A stretch of DNA of 64,000 nt from G965218495 sp965262785 (GTDB taxonomy: Bacteria; Bacteroidota; Rhodothermia; Rhodothermales; Bin80), in contig OZ253559.1 of the NCBI GenBank assembly GCA_965262785.1, positions 1,302,001 through 1,366,000 of the forward strand, given 5' to 3'. Below, one piece after another: positions 9,161 through 17,134 of this stretch. Each line of letters starts with the position of its first letter. The first letter of the stretch is position 1. The position numbers were made by a program, and so were the translations under genes. The notes beneath the pieces are model-generated. The model did no database searches, had not been told where the DNA came from, and saw only the letters and a list, made by a program, of their open reading frames with translations.

Positions 9161-9183
9161 GAATGGTGCACCACCCCGACCGT

Positions 9184-9498
9184 GAGGCGCACTTGGGTTT
9201 TACCCTGCTCAGTAGACATTGTGATCCCATGAATCCGCCTCCCTGCACTTAAGTCCTTGATCCATGCCGGCGTGGCATCTCTATGAAGTTGCAATCAGCA
9301 ATTCTCAGGTGTGGCTGAAACTGCTGGCTTCGTGTTCGTCGTCCGTACAATCGGCGGCATTCTTCGAGGCTCGATTCAACGGAACTACCTACAGCGTGGA
9401 CGGGTATCGCGTTGTCACCCGTTTCAGGATACAGAAGAGCGGTGGGGATGGACCGCTGACTACCCACGCCAGCCGCCGCCGGAAACCCCCATTCACCG
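9184..9498. other. Intergenic stretch without a supported gene
   Basis: About 315 bases between the right target duplication of element 1 and the recombinase site. The short open frames here do not look protein-like, and I see no RNA structure. Confidence 0.4.
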
Positions 9499-9508
9499 CC
9501 CGTATATG

Positions 9509-9536
9509 ATGTCCGTTAAGGGTATTTAACGGACAT
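9509..9536. promoter_or_regulatory. 28-bp dif-like palindrome (11-6-11) at the recombinase start
   Basis: Perfect inverted arms ATGTCCGTTAA (9509-9519) and TTAACGGACAT (9526-9536) surround a 6-base centre GGGTAT. The 11-6-11 layout with TAA/TTA inner ends is that of Xer/dif-type tyrosine recombinase core sites. The right arm overlaps the ATG of the integrase at 9535. It could be the enzyme's recombination site, an autoregulatory operator, or both. Confidence 0.6.
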
Positions 9537-10509
9537 GGCAACACTTCCCGCAACGGCCCTGCAAGCCATGCCTTCCGAAGCGGCCGCCCGGGTCGCAGAG
9601 GCGCTGGCAGATGCCCTGGCCCCCACCACCGTACGCACGTATCAGGCGGTATGGCGCGGCTTCCAGGCATGGGCGGACGAGCACGGATTCACCCCGCTAC
9701 CTGCCGCGCCTGAAGTGGTGGCCATGTACCTGACGGACCGCGCGGGCAAATCCCACTCCTGGCGTGCGACCACGCTCTGCGCGATCAAACAGGCCCACGA
9801 ATGGGCGGGCCACTCCACGCCCGGAGCGCACCCGGCGGTGGCCACCGTGCTGCGGGGATTGCGGCGCAAGGCCGCCAGGGCAGGTCAGCAGGGGACCAGG
9901 CAGGCGACCGGCTTAACGGCCGCAATGGTGGGCGCCATCAGGGCCACGGCGTGCCGTCCCCGTGCGACAACGACGGGCCGCACAGAAACCGCCGCCGCTG
10001 CCCAACGGCGCGGAAAGGTCGATATCGCGCTCGTGTGCCTGATGCGCGATGCACTGCTGCGGCGCAGCGAAGCCGCGGCACTCGTGTGGGAGGACCTGCA
10101 GGTGGTGGCGGATGGTACGGGGCGACTAACCGTGCGCCGCAGCAAGACCGACCAGGACGCGCATGGCCAGGTGCTCTATGTGTCCCGGGTTACGGCAGTG
10201 GCCCTGCAGGATGTCCGCATGGGCGCGGACGGCGACATGTCTATACTCGGCATGTCCAGTCGCACTATAGCCCGCCGCATTGCGGCCGCAGCCCGCCATG
10301 CGGGACTAGAGGGGCGATTCACGGGCCACTCTCCCCGGGTAGGCATGGCCTCGGACCTGGCTGCGATGGGTATTTCGCTGGTCGAGCTCCAGACGGCGGG
10401 ACGCTGGAAGTCTTCGTCTATGCCAGCACACTACACCCGCGCCCAGAGAGCCGGAAAGGGCGCTGTCGCCCGCTACTATGCGGCGCAAGCCGCAGAGGCC
10501 GCAAAGTAG
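9535..10509 (+). CDS. Tyrosine-type site-specific recombinase/integrase
   Basis: The 324-aa protein has an N-terminal SAM-like core-binding domain (roughly residues 20-105) and a C-terminal catalytic domain. The catalytic residues visible are Arg in LLRRSEAAAL (about 176), Lys in RRSKTDQ (about 203), HSPR (264-267), the GRW block, and Tyr in AHYTR (about 300). It would cut and join DNA at short inverted core sites. Its ATG is inside a perfect 28-bp palindrome that fits such a core site. It is followed on the same strand by a Sel1 protein and a GIY-YIG protein. Confidence 0.88.
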   Translation: MATLPATALQAMPSEAAARVAEALADALAPTTVRTYQAVWRGFQAWADEHGFTPLPAAPEVVAMYLTDRAGKSHSWRATTLCAIKQAHEWAGHSTPGAHPAVATVLRGLRRKAARAGQQGTRQATGLTAAMVGAIRATACRPRATTTGRTETAAAAQRRGKVDIALVCLMRDALLRRSEAAALVWEDLQVVADGTGRLTVRRSKTDQDAHGQVLYVSRVTAVALQDVRMGADGDMSILGMSSRTIARRIAAAARHAGLEGRFTGHSPRVGMASDLAAMGISLVELQTAGRWKSSSMPAHYTRAQRAGKGAVARYYAAQAAEAAK

Positions 10510-10510
10510 A

Positions 10511-10562
10511 GGCGGGAATTATATAGAAGGGTTGACAGCCGCGTCCTGTCATAATTCCCGCC
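10511..10562. repeat. 12-bp inverted repeat after the recombinase
   Basis: GGCGGGAATTAT (10511-10522) and ATAATTCCCGCC (10551-10562) are perfect inverted arms with a 28-base spacer, beginning right after the integrase stop. There is no T-run, so it is not a typical terminator. It may be a protein-binding site or a second recombination arm. Confidence 0.5.
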
Positions 10563-10603
10563 AATGCATCCAGCTCCAGCATCTCGCATCCGCGCGCGCT
10601 TAT

Positions 10604-10630
10604 TATGGGGTAGTGATTCACCACCCCATA
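10604..10630. promoter_or_regulatory. Inverted repeat just upstream of the Sel1 gene
   Basis: TATGGGGT (10604-10611) and ACCCCATA (10623-10630) are perfect arms, with inner GTG/CAC also pairing across one mismatch. It ends 7 bases before the ATG at 10638, so it could be an operator or an RNA hairpin that controls translation of the Sel1 gene. Confidence 0.45.
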
Positions 10631-10637
10631 GACTGCC

Positions 10638-10973
10638 ATGGATACGCCACAGCATGACACGTCACAGATGCAGGCGCAAGCCCGCGACGGCATCCCCGAG
10701 GCTCAGCACCAGATGGGAGAGGCCTGCGCGAAGGGAGTCGGCGTACCCAAAGATGCGAGGGAGTCCGCCCGCTGGCACCGCCGCGCCGCTGAGCAAGGGC
10801 ATCACTGGTCGATGTACAAGCTGGGCAAGCTGTACGAGAAGGGCGCGGGCGTGCTCCGGAGCGCCGCCAAGGCGCGCGAGTGGTATACCCGTGCGGCCGG
10901 GAGCGGGAACCCTAAGACAGCGCAGGCCCTGCAGGCGTCGGCCGGTGAATATGGCGATGTGCTGGGCCTGTAA
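10638..10973 (+). CDS. Sel1-repeat protein, 111 aa
   Basis: Two Sel1-like helical repeats are readable: AQHQMGEACAKGVGVPKD with ESARWHRRAAEQG, then SMYKLGKLYEKGAGVLRS with KAREWYTRAAGSG. Such repeats mediate protein-protein contacts. No signal peptide is present. It sits between the recombinase and the GIY-YIG gene on the same strand, 9 bp from the latter, suggesting co-transcription. Confidence 0.8.
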   Translation: MDTPQHDTSQMQAQARDGIPEAQHQMGEACAKGVGVPKDARESARWHRRAAEQGHHWSMYKLGKLYEKGAGVLRSAAKAREWYTRAAGSGNPKTAQALQASAGEYGDVLGL

Positions 10974-10982
10974 CAGCCAGAC

Positions 10983-11504
10983 ATGGACACTTCTGAGGTC
11001 TCGTGCACCATCTACCGCGTCGGCTTTGCGGATGGGCGCGCCTACGTGGGCGTTACCTCTAAAGAGGTCGCCGTGCGCATCCGTCAGCACGGCCAGCTGC
11101 ACGCCGCCGTCAACATGGAGCTGTACAGGCGGCTCAGTGCTGGCCAGCCCTACGAGCTAACTATCCTGGCCGCAGACGTACCTGCAGCGAAGGCCTACGC
11201 TCGAGAACTGGCCTTCATCCATGCAGAGGCCGATCCGCTAAATCGCCTTACGCGCCTGGCTCCAGAGGCTCGCACGTTGCCGCTCACGCCGTCCAATGCG
11301 CGCCGCCGCTACAGGCCGAGGCGCACACGGAATAAACCCGTGCGCCCTGGCGTGTACACATGCTCCCTATGCCGCGATCGCCTGCCGCACACCGATTTCT
11401 ACAAGGACCGTACCCGGTTCAATGGACTGCACTCCCGCTGCAAGGACTGCTACAACAGGGAGGCGGCCCGCCGCCGTGGAGCGCAACCAACGCGGGGCCC
11501 GTGA
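10983..11504 (+). CDS. GIY-YIG-like protein with C-terminal zinc-binding region
   Basis: The N-terminus (residues ~8-40) reads CTIYRVGFADGRAYVGVTS with R/H residues following, a GIY-YIG nuclease-like core. The C-terminus carries CSLC and CKDC about 30 residues apart (YTCSLC … RCKDCYN), a zinc-binding treble-clef pattern seen in phage and mobile endonucleases. The middle linker is very Arg-rich. A DNA endonuclease of phage or homing type is likely. It is 173 aa and has no clear partner beyond the adjacent Sel1 gene. Confidence 0.65.
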   Translation: MDTSEVSCTIYRVGFADGRAYVGVTSKEVAVRIRQHGQLHAAVNMELYRRLSAGQPYELTILAADVPAAKAYARELAFIHAEADPLNRLTRLAPEARTLPLTPSNARRRYRPRRTRNKPVRPGVYTCSLCRDRLPHTDFYKDRTRFNGLHSRCKDCYNREAARRRGAQPTRGP

Positions 11505-11547
11505 ACGGCTAAGTATCCTGGGTTGTGTTTCCGCTGATAATTAGTAT

Positions 11548-12953
11548 GGCTCTTCCCCTAATCAGATGGGTGCAATGTTGTATTCAACGGGAAACGATAT
11601 GAGATGATGCGGATTCATACCCGCTTCTTGTCTGTTTCAAGGCCATCATCACGATGGCGCACACGTTTTCTAACCCCAGCAACGATATGTCGCAACTAAA
11701 GAAAGACATCGGTTGCCTCTTGGGCGTCCAGGCTCCCTGGAAGGTTTCCGAGGTGACGTTTGCGCATGAGGCGCAAGAAGTCCGGATTCATGTAGCTTGC
11801 GAGGACGGCCATCAGCTGTCTTGTCCGGAGTGCGGCTCGGCGTCTCCGGGCTACGACCACCGTCGCCGGCAATGGCGACACCTGGACCTGTGCGAGTATC
11901 GCACCATGGTGGTTGCGGAGCTCCCCCGCGTGGAATGTTCGGAGCATGGAGTGCGCACCGTGCCTGTTCCATGGGCGGAACCTATGTCACGGTTCACTGC
12001 AGGGTTTGAGACGCTGGTGATTGATTGGCTGCAGGAGGCGAGTGTGTCGGCGGTGTCTCGTCTGATGGGGGTGAGCTGGAATGCGATAGACGGGATCATG
12101 CAGCGTGCGGTGCAACGAGGCCTTGCGCGGAGGAAGGAACGGAATGTTGCCCATATTGGCGTGGATGAGACCTCTTTTCGCAAGCGCCATGCGTATGTCA
12201 CCATTGTTTCGGATGCGAAGGCGGGTACGGTGCTGCATGTGGGCGAAGACCGTAAGAAAGAAACACTTACGCGTTGGTATGCTGGGCTCACTTTGGAGCA
12301 GCTGGAGGGCATCGAGAGTGTCAGCATGGACATGTGGCCGGCCTACATCAACGCCACGCTGGAGCATGTGCCAGAGGCGCAACGGAAGGTGGCCTTTGAC
12401 AAATTCCACGTGGTGAAATGTCTGGGAACTGCCGTGGACAAGGTTCGGCGCCAGGAGCACCGGGCATTGATGAAGGAAGGCTTGGAAGACCTCAAGGGAA
12501 CCAAGTATGATTGGTTGACTCACCCGGCCAACATGTCTGCTAAGCAGAAGGCGCGCTTCCAGCAGTTGCGTACCAGCACGTTGAAGACGGCCCGCGCGTG
12601 GGCTATCAAGGAAATGGCCCTGCAGTTGTGGCACTATGTCCACCGCACATGGGCGCGTAAGGGTTGGGAACGATGGTTGTCGTGGGCCATGCGGTGTCGG
12701 CTGGAACCGGTCAAGGCAGCCGCCAGAACCATCAAAACACACCTGTGGGGTATCCTCAATGCGATCATCCTGAAGGTGAGCAATGGCCCTGCGGAAGGCA
12801 TCAACAGCCGGATCAAAACAATCAAAGTGCGCAGTAGGGGCTTCCGCAACAAACGGCGGTTTGCTAACGCCATTTACTTTCACCTCGGAGGCCTGGATCT
12901 TTACCCCGAAAGCGTCCGCAGGTGAGCTTACCCACTAAAAAAGGGGTAGAGCC
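11548..12953 (+). mobile_element. ISL3-family insertion sequence, 1,406 bp
   Basis: The left end starts GGCTCTTCCCC and the right end, read inward, starts GGCTCTACCCC, the classic ISL3-family terminus. The 8-bp duplication ATTAGTAT is present at 11540-11547 and 12954-12961, as this family makes. It holds one transposase gene. It inserted into the centre of a dif-like palindrome upstream of the 12976 gene. Confidence 0.92.
11654..12925 (+). CDS. ISL3-family transposase
   Basis: The 423-aa protein starts with a zinc-finger region (CEDGHQLSCPECG … VECSEHG), followed by a helix-turn-helix near VSAVSRLMGVSWNAI. The DDE catalytic core shows GVDETSF, SMDMWPAY and NGPAEGINSRIK. Full length and intact, and bounded by matched ends with a target duplication, so transposition was recent and the enzyme is probably functional. 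Confidence 0.93.
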   Translation: MAHTFSNPSNDMSQLKKDIGCLLGVQAPWKVSEVTFAHEAQEVRIHVACEDGHQLSCPECGSASPGYDHRRRQWRHLDLCEYRTMVVAELPRVECSEHGVRTVPVPWAEPMSRFTAGFETLVIDWLQEASVSAVSRLMGVSWNAIDGIMQRAVQRGLARRKERNVAHIGVDETSFRKRHAYVTIVSDAKAGTVLHVGEDRKKETLTRWYAGLTLEQLEGIESVSMDMWPAYINATLEHVPEAQRKVAFDKFHVVKCLGTAVDKVRRQEHRALMKEGLEDLKGTKYDWLTHPANMSAKQKARFQQLRTSTLKTARAWAIKEMALQLWHYVHRTWARKGWERWLSWAMRCRLEPVKAAARTIKTHLWGILNAIILKVSNGPAEGINSRIKTIKVRSRGFRNKRRFANAIYFHLGGLDLYPESVRR

Positions 12954-12975
12954 ATTAGTATTATCAGAGGCAACA

Positions 12976-13563
12976 ATGAGACGAACAACTCTGTCATTGC
13001 TTGTCTGCATGCTTGCCGCGGGCGCGCAGTCCAAGATCGGTATGCACTTGGACAACGGCGTCTGGAAGCAGCCCACATTTCAATCAGCGCTGGACGTGAT
13101 CGAGTCGGACTATCAGCCCGCCCTGGCTATACTTCGACAAAAGTTTGGCCCGGTACTTGGCTCGGAACTGGACGCTTTCGCCGACGAATTGGGACGTCTT
13201 ATGCGGGAGGGAACGCAAGCGCAGGTTCTCAGCGCGCGCGCAGTCCTTATTGCAGCCACAGTAACGGACAGTGACGGCACAGCCTACGCCAAGGCGGCCG
13301 ACGTATTCATACGGCTATATGAGTCGTATGATGACAGACTGAGCATGGACGCGAGCGCGGCCCTCCTCGGCGTATTTCACGCAGGAGGCGCAAGCTATGT
13401 GCGTAAATTGTTTGAGAGCAGCGAAAAACCGAAAGCCTGTCAAATATGCGGGGGGCTAACCCAGGTGGACTGCAATAAGGTGGACAACCCATGCCCCAAT
13501 ACAGGGACATGGTGTCAGGCTGGCGGCATACTTGCGATATACGGCGAGGAGGGCGGCGCTTAA
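12976..13563 (+). CDS. Secreted hypothetical protein with C-terminal Cys region
   Basis: About 195 aa. The ATG at 12976 gives an export signal (MRRTTLSLLVCMLAAGAQS); the longer frame from 12922 begins inside the ISL3 end and is rejected. The middle is helical, and the last 50 residues hold six cysteines (CQICGG … CNKVDNPCPNTGTWC), which could bind metal or form disulphides. The ISL3 insertion now separates it from its original upstream region, so expression may depend on the IS. No family recognised. Confidence 0.55.
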   Translation: MRRTTLSLLVCMLAAGAQSKIGMHLDNGVWKQPTFQSALDVIESDYQPALAILRQKFGPVLGSELDAFADELGRLMREGTQAQVLSARAVLIAATVTDSDGTAYAKAADVFIRLYESYDDRLSMDASAALLGVFHAGGASYVRKLFESSEKPKACQICGGLTQVDCNKVDNPCPNTGTWCQAGGILAIYGEEGGA

Positions 13564-13721
13564 GTCATGGTCCGACTTGTGCTTCATGCCTAGGTACTAG
13601 AAGGCGTGACGAGTAACCACTGCCGCGCCGACCTCTCCGGGTACCTGTCAAGCGTCCGCTTCGCTGATGATGCGCTGCACTGGGCATATGCAAGATAGGT
13701 GGCCCAATCACGGTTCACCTT

Positions 13722-14015
13722 ATGGATGTGTGTGATCTCATAGTTTGCACACCGGAGGCTGAGAGGAGTATATCGGAATATCCGATATACCAGCCGAATA
13801 GCACAGCTGACGCCTCCGGTTATGGCTCAGGCACGGGGGCTGGAGCGGGCGCCGTTACCGGCGGTGGTGACTCCGCCCCCGAGTATAGGGCTGGTTCAAG
13901 CGATGGCTATGGCCACGGTTCTGGCTCTGGCCATGGCTGGGGTTCCGGTTATGGGGATGGACACGGTTCCGGTGAGGGCTCTAAAGAGGGGTCCGGCCAT
14001 GGCAGGTTTCGATAG
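13722..14015 (+). CDS. Gly-rich low-complexity protein, 97 aa
   Basis: After ~30 ordinary residues the frame turns into degenerate repeats of GYG, GSG, GHGS and GDG (residues ~33-95). Gly-rich tails like this are found in small secreted or phage-related proteins of unknown role. The antisense strand carries a partly overlapping frame (13949-14173), and only one is likely to be real over the overlap. No signal peptide is evident. Confidence 0.4.
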   Translation: MDVCDLIVCTPEAERSISEYPIYQPNSTADASGYGSGTGAGAGAVTGGGDSAPEYRAGSSDGYGHGSGSGHGWGSGYGDGHGSGEGSKEGSGHGRFR

Positions 14016-14173
14016 AACTCTGAAACACGCGTAAAACAACCTTCAAAGTCTGGGATTTCTTCGAGCTCCTGCTCCATCGTCTGCCAGTAGGCACCAGCAT
14101 GCTTTTTGATCTCAGGATTGTCGAGGGAGTCACGTGTTGGTACGATCTGATGTTCCTGGCATTTCGCCCTCAA
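13949..14173 (-). pseudogene. Possible gene truncated by the IS66 end
   Basis: The minus frame reads as a normal soluble protein (HAGAYWQTMEQELEEIPDFEGCFTRVSEFYRNLP) before entering Pro/Glu-rich sequence opposite the Gly-rich ORF. It has only a TTG start at 14173, four bases from the IS66 left end at 14177. That suggests the true 5' end was cut off by the insertion. No family recognised. Confidence 0.35.
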
Positions 14174-14261
14174 GGCGTAAGCGTGCGGTCAACTGCATCT
14201 TGCATGGAGGCATAGTCAGGTCGGAACTTGTGGTCCACACTTAAGGACTCAAGAACGACCT

Positions 14262-14576
14262 ATGCGTAAGCCAAGACGCACGGAGGAGGAGATGTTTCCG
14301 CTGGTAGAGCAATTCCTTCAAAGTGGCCAGACCCGGAAGGCCTTCTGTGCAGCGCACGGGATATCCGCGTCACAACTGCACTACTGGCAGGGCAAGTATC
14401 CGCGTAAGGGCGCCGATTCGCAAGGCGCGGCATTCCTGGAGATTAGTGCGCCTGCTGCGGGTGAGCGCGCGGTAGTGGAAGTGGTCTACCCTGGTGGGGT
14501 GCGTCTGCGTCTATTCGCGCCGGCCTCTGCCACGTTTCTTCGGTCTCTGCTCCCGTCGGAGGTTGCCCCGGCATGA
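14262..14576 (+). CDS. tnpA: IS66-family accessory protein TnpA
   Basis: The 104-aa protein has the IS66 TnpA helix-turn-helix (SGQTRKAFCAAHGISASQLHYWQGKY), followed by the usual variable tail ending near RLRLFAPASATFLRSLL. Its stop overlaps the tnpB start by 4 bases (ATGA at 14573). Intact, although the element around it is not. Confidence 0.88.
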   Translation: MRKPRRTEEEMFPLVEQFLQSGQTRKAFCAAHGISASQLHYWQGKYPRKGADSQGAAFLEISAPAAGERAVVEVVYPGGVRLRLFAPASATFLRSLLPSEVAPA

Positions 14577-14923
14577 TTCCGTTGGGTCCCTCTCACTGTT
14601 TCTGCCTCTATCGCGAGCCGGCCGACATGCGCAAGAGCTTTGACGGGCTCTGCGGTCTGGTGCGTTCGGGTCTGAACCGGGATCCGCTCTCGGGGGAGGT
14701 GTTCGTATTCATCAACAGGCGGCGGACGCACATCAAGCTGCTGCTTTTTGACCGCAGCGGCTTTGTACTCTACTACAAGCGGTTGGAGTCGGGGACATTT
14801 GAGGTGCCGACGGCATCAGCGCCCACCTGGGCTCAGATGGTCCTGCTACTGGAAGGGGTCTCGCTCTCGTCGGTGCGGTATCGAAGCCGTTACTGTCTGC
14901 CGCAAGGTAGAAGTAATAAATGA
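14573..14923 (+). CDS. tnpB: IS66-family accessory protein TnpB
   Basis: This is a standard IS66 Orf2 (116 aa) with the family core REPADMRKSFDGLCGLV, FVFINRRRTHIKLLLFD and FVLYYKRLESGTFE. It overlaps tnpA by 4 bases and precedes tnpC by 40. It is required with TnpA and TnpC for IS66 movement. Confidence 0.92.
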   Translation: MIPLGPSHCFCLYREPADMRKSFDGLCGLVRSGLNRDPLSGEVFVFINRRRTHIKLLLFDRSGFVLYYKRLESGTFEVPTASAPTWAQMVLLLEGVSLSSVRYRSRYCLPQGRSNK

Positions 14924-14963
14924 ATCAACTGTTCATAATACGTGGGGATCATCTGTTTAGCTG

Positions 14964-16131
14964 ATGCATTTACCAGACATGCAGACCACGGTACCGCTTC
15001 TTGATGCCCCTCTACCGGAGCCTAACAGCTCCCGTACAGAGATCGACCGCCTCCGCGCGCAGAACGCTAAGCTCTGTGCTGAGAATGACAGCCTGCGTAA
15101 AGAAGTGGCCGCGCTCAAGCACCAGCTGGACGAACTCAAGCGTCTGGTCTTTGGTGCTAAGAGCGAGCGTTTTGTGCCGGCCTCCCACGTCAATCAGCCT
15201 ACGCTGTTTGATGATGAGGACGCGCCTGCAGAGATGCCTCCGCAAGAGACGACCTTCATGGTAACGCGGCAGGAACCGGCTGCAAAGCGTGTCCCTTCAC
15301 GGCAGCTTTTGCCGTCCCATTTGCCCCGCGAAGTGATCATGATCGAGCCTGAGGGAGACACCTCTTCCCTTAAGAGGATCGGCGAGGTAGTGACCGAGAC
15401 GCTGGATTACGTGCCGGGCAAGTTGAAGGTGATTCGTCGTGTGCGGCCGAAGTACGTGGATCCCGCCGATGAGGAGCGCGGGGTGATCATCGCAGCACTG
15501 CCCAAGCGTCTGATCGAGAAAGGGATCGCGGAGCCGGGCCTGTTGGCGCATGTGATGATCGACAAGTATGTGGACCACCTGCCCCTATACCGACAGCGGG
15601 CGCGCTTGCGGCGTGCCGGGATCTCGTTGCCGCCGTCAACCCTGGGGGGTTGGATCAAAAAGTCGGCGTGGCATCTGGAGCCGCTGTATGCCGCACTCAA
15701 GCAGGAGATACTCCAGAGCGGATATCTTCAGGTGGATGAGACGACCATTGCGGTGCAGGACGCTCAGAAGAAGGAGGGCAAGACCCATCGAGGCTACTAC
15801 TGGGTGTACCATGCGCCGCAGGAGGGTCTGCTGGTGATGGAGTATCGTCAGGGGCGCGCGCGGGAGGGACCGAAGGCCTTTTTGGGTGCCTATACCGGCG
15901 CTTTGCAGAGTGACGGCCCGTCCCATCGCCCTGGGACGCAAGAACTACCTGTTTGCGGGTTCGCATATTGCGGCCCAGCGCGCCGCAGTGATCTACTCGC
16001 TCTTGGGTACGTGCAAGCAGCATGACGTCAATCCCCAGGACTGGCTAAGCGATGTGCTGGCCCGCATCCCGACGCATCGTGCAAAGCGGGTCCACGAGCT
16101 GCTGCCCCATCGTTGGCAGGCACCCGCGTAA
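14964..16131 (+). pseudogene. tnpC: IS66 transposase TnpC with internal deletion and frame shift
   Basis: The N-terminal leucine-zipper-like region (RLRAQNAKLCAENDSLRKEVAALKHQL) and the start of the catalytic domain (LQVDETTIAVQD … AYTGALQSDG) are normal up to about 15916. Then a large part of the DDE domain is missing. The C-terminal domain (ALGRKNYLFAGSHIAAQRAAV … PHRWQ) resumes in another frame and ends at 16131. The main frame runs to 16025 with nonsense. The transposase is inactive. Confidence 0.85.
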
Positions 16132-16564
16132 GCCGCTCCCGCATCGGTAGCAGGGCCACCGTGGCGGAATGCAACATCGTCTGTTCCAGGAATCGCCAGC
16201 GTCTTCATCGCGCAGCGTACCACGTAGAGAGACCGCATACGTGAGATAGCGGCCGGCGACAAAGAGGGGCGCGGCACCTTCCGGTCCGCAGCGAAACATC
16301 CCGAGGTGGCCTGCCGCATGGTAGCGTGTGCGGTCGCCTGACCCCTGCGGATCCGTGGTATAGTCTGTTCCCACTCCCATCAACCAGGCAGGAAGTGGGT
16401 GACGTATGGCCTGGTCAGATAGCACACTCCCCAGCGGGGGTACAACTACGACAAAAAGGCAGGCCTATTCTCCACGTCACGCCCGGCCTACGAGACACTC
16501 TCGGCGGGCCGGGCGTGTACACCACCGCACGCATACCGAGAAAATACATGCATAGGGGGAACCA
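16132..16564. other. Intergenic stretch after IS66, with a repeat copy
   Basis: No supported gene. It includes 16480-16541, which resembles 18989-19048 (shared core CACCGCACGCATACC preceded by GGGCCGGG). The two copies flank the minus-strand peptide/propeller operon on both sides. Confidence 0.4.
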
Positions 16565-17122
16565 TCAGAAGAGCGTACTCACGCCCGAATACCAGGCAGA
16601 AGCCACCTCTTCGTGGTACCTATTCGTTGGAGTAGATACGCGCACATCCAATATCTGCCCATCAGCCATCAATAACGATACAGGATTTATAGGCCCCCAA
16701 TCTATCCCGAGGACCTCCTCCACACTCGTCAGCCTGCTGTATTCGAACCGGATCTCCCGTCCCTCCAAATATACGGCGGTATCGCCACCGTAGTAGATCT
16801 GCGTGCGCTCTTGGATTCGGTCCCAGTGGGTATTGAGTACTGCCACCTCGCTCACGATGCACGCCGCGCAGCCACGGGAATCCAGTATGACCACCACGGA
16901 AAATGATGCCTCTGGATCGGCGGGTTCGAGTATACCCTGCTTCAAAGACTCTTCCAGAGCGTACTCAAGGGTGCTTTCTACGGTAACCAATGTCTCCTTT
17001 ATCCTATCCCCAACGCTGCGACTCCGGTGGAGTTGCACGTACAGCAATGCAATGGTTGCAGAAAACACGGCAATGGTAATCCAGTACAGCGTCCCCGCTC
17101 CGGTTGAGCCTTGCCCCGACAT
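16565..17122 (-). CDS. Membrane-anchored protein with CxxC motif, thioredoxin-like
   Basis: 185 aa. One N-terminal membrane segment (LYWITIAVFSATIALLYVQL, residues ~12-31) would hold the rest outside the cytoplasm. The region SFSVVVILDSRGCAACIVSEV resembles the strand and CxxC turn of a thioredoxin fold, here CAAC. The classic cis-Pro is not obvious, so this call is moderate. It starts 12 bp after the propeller gene on the same strand, so the peptide, propeller and redox-like proteins probably form one envelope operon. Confidence 0.5.
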   Translation of the reverse strand: MSGQGSTGAGTLYWITIAVFSATIALLYVQLHRSRSVGDRIKETLVTVESTLEYALEESLKQGILEPADPEASFSVVVILDSRGCAACIVSEVAVLNTHWDRIQERTQIYYGGDTAVYLEGREIRFEYSRLTSVEEVLGIDWGPINPVSLLMADGQILDVRVSTPTNRYHEEVASAWYSGVSTLF

Positions 17123-17134
17123 TATTACTTGTCC

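Larger units (their letters stand above)
6690..9175 (+). mobile_element. Two-ORF IS256-like transposon (element 1), 2,486 bp
   Basis: The ends are inverted repeats of about 39 bp: the left end (6690-6728) starts GGCGGTGCGCCATTCTTAG and the right end, read inward, starts GGTGGTGCACCATTCTTAG. They are flanked by a perfect 8-bp duplication CCGACCGT at 6682-6689 and 9176-9183, as expected for the IS256 family. Usual IS256 elements are about 1.3-1.5 kb with one gene. This one carries two tandem genes, a catalytically altered transposase homologue and then the normal transposase. The intact target duplication argues that the whole two-gene unit moved as one. Confidence 0.88.
11530..12971. repeat. 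dif-like palindrome split by the ISL3 element
   Basis: Joining the two flanks of the IS across its 8-bp duplication restores CCGCTGATAA, centre TTAGTA, TTATCAGAGG. That is a near-palindrome with a 6-base centre and TAA/TTA inner ends, like the site at 9509. The left half is at 11531-11547 and the right half at 12954-12971, just ahead of the gene at 12976. Confidence 0.55.
14177..16131 (+). mobile_element. Decayed IS66-family element
   Basis: The left terminus GTAAGCG at 14177 matches the IS66 end pattern. It is followed by tnpA, tnpB and a deleted tnpC in the standard order. No matching right inverted repeat was found up to 16560, so the right boundary is uncertain and the element is probably incomplete. 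Confidence 0.7.

Noticed and set aside
10511..10562. Inverted repeat after the recombinase as a terminator
   Set aside because: The spacer is 28 bases and there is no T-run after the second arm.
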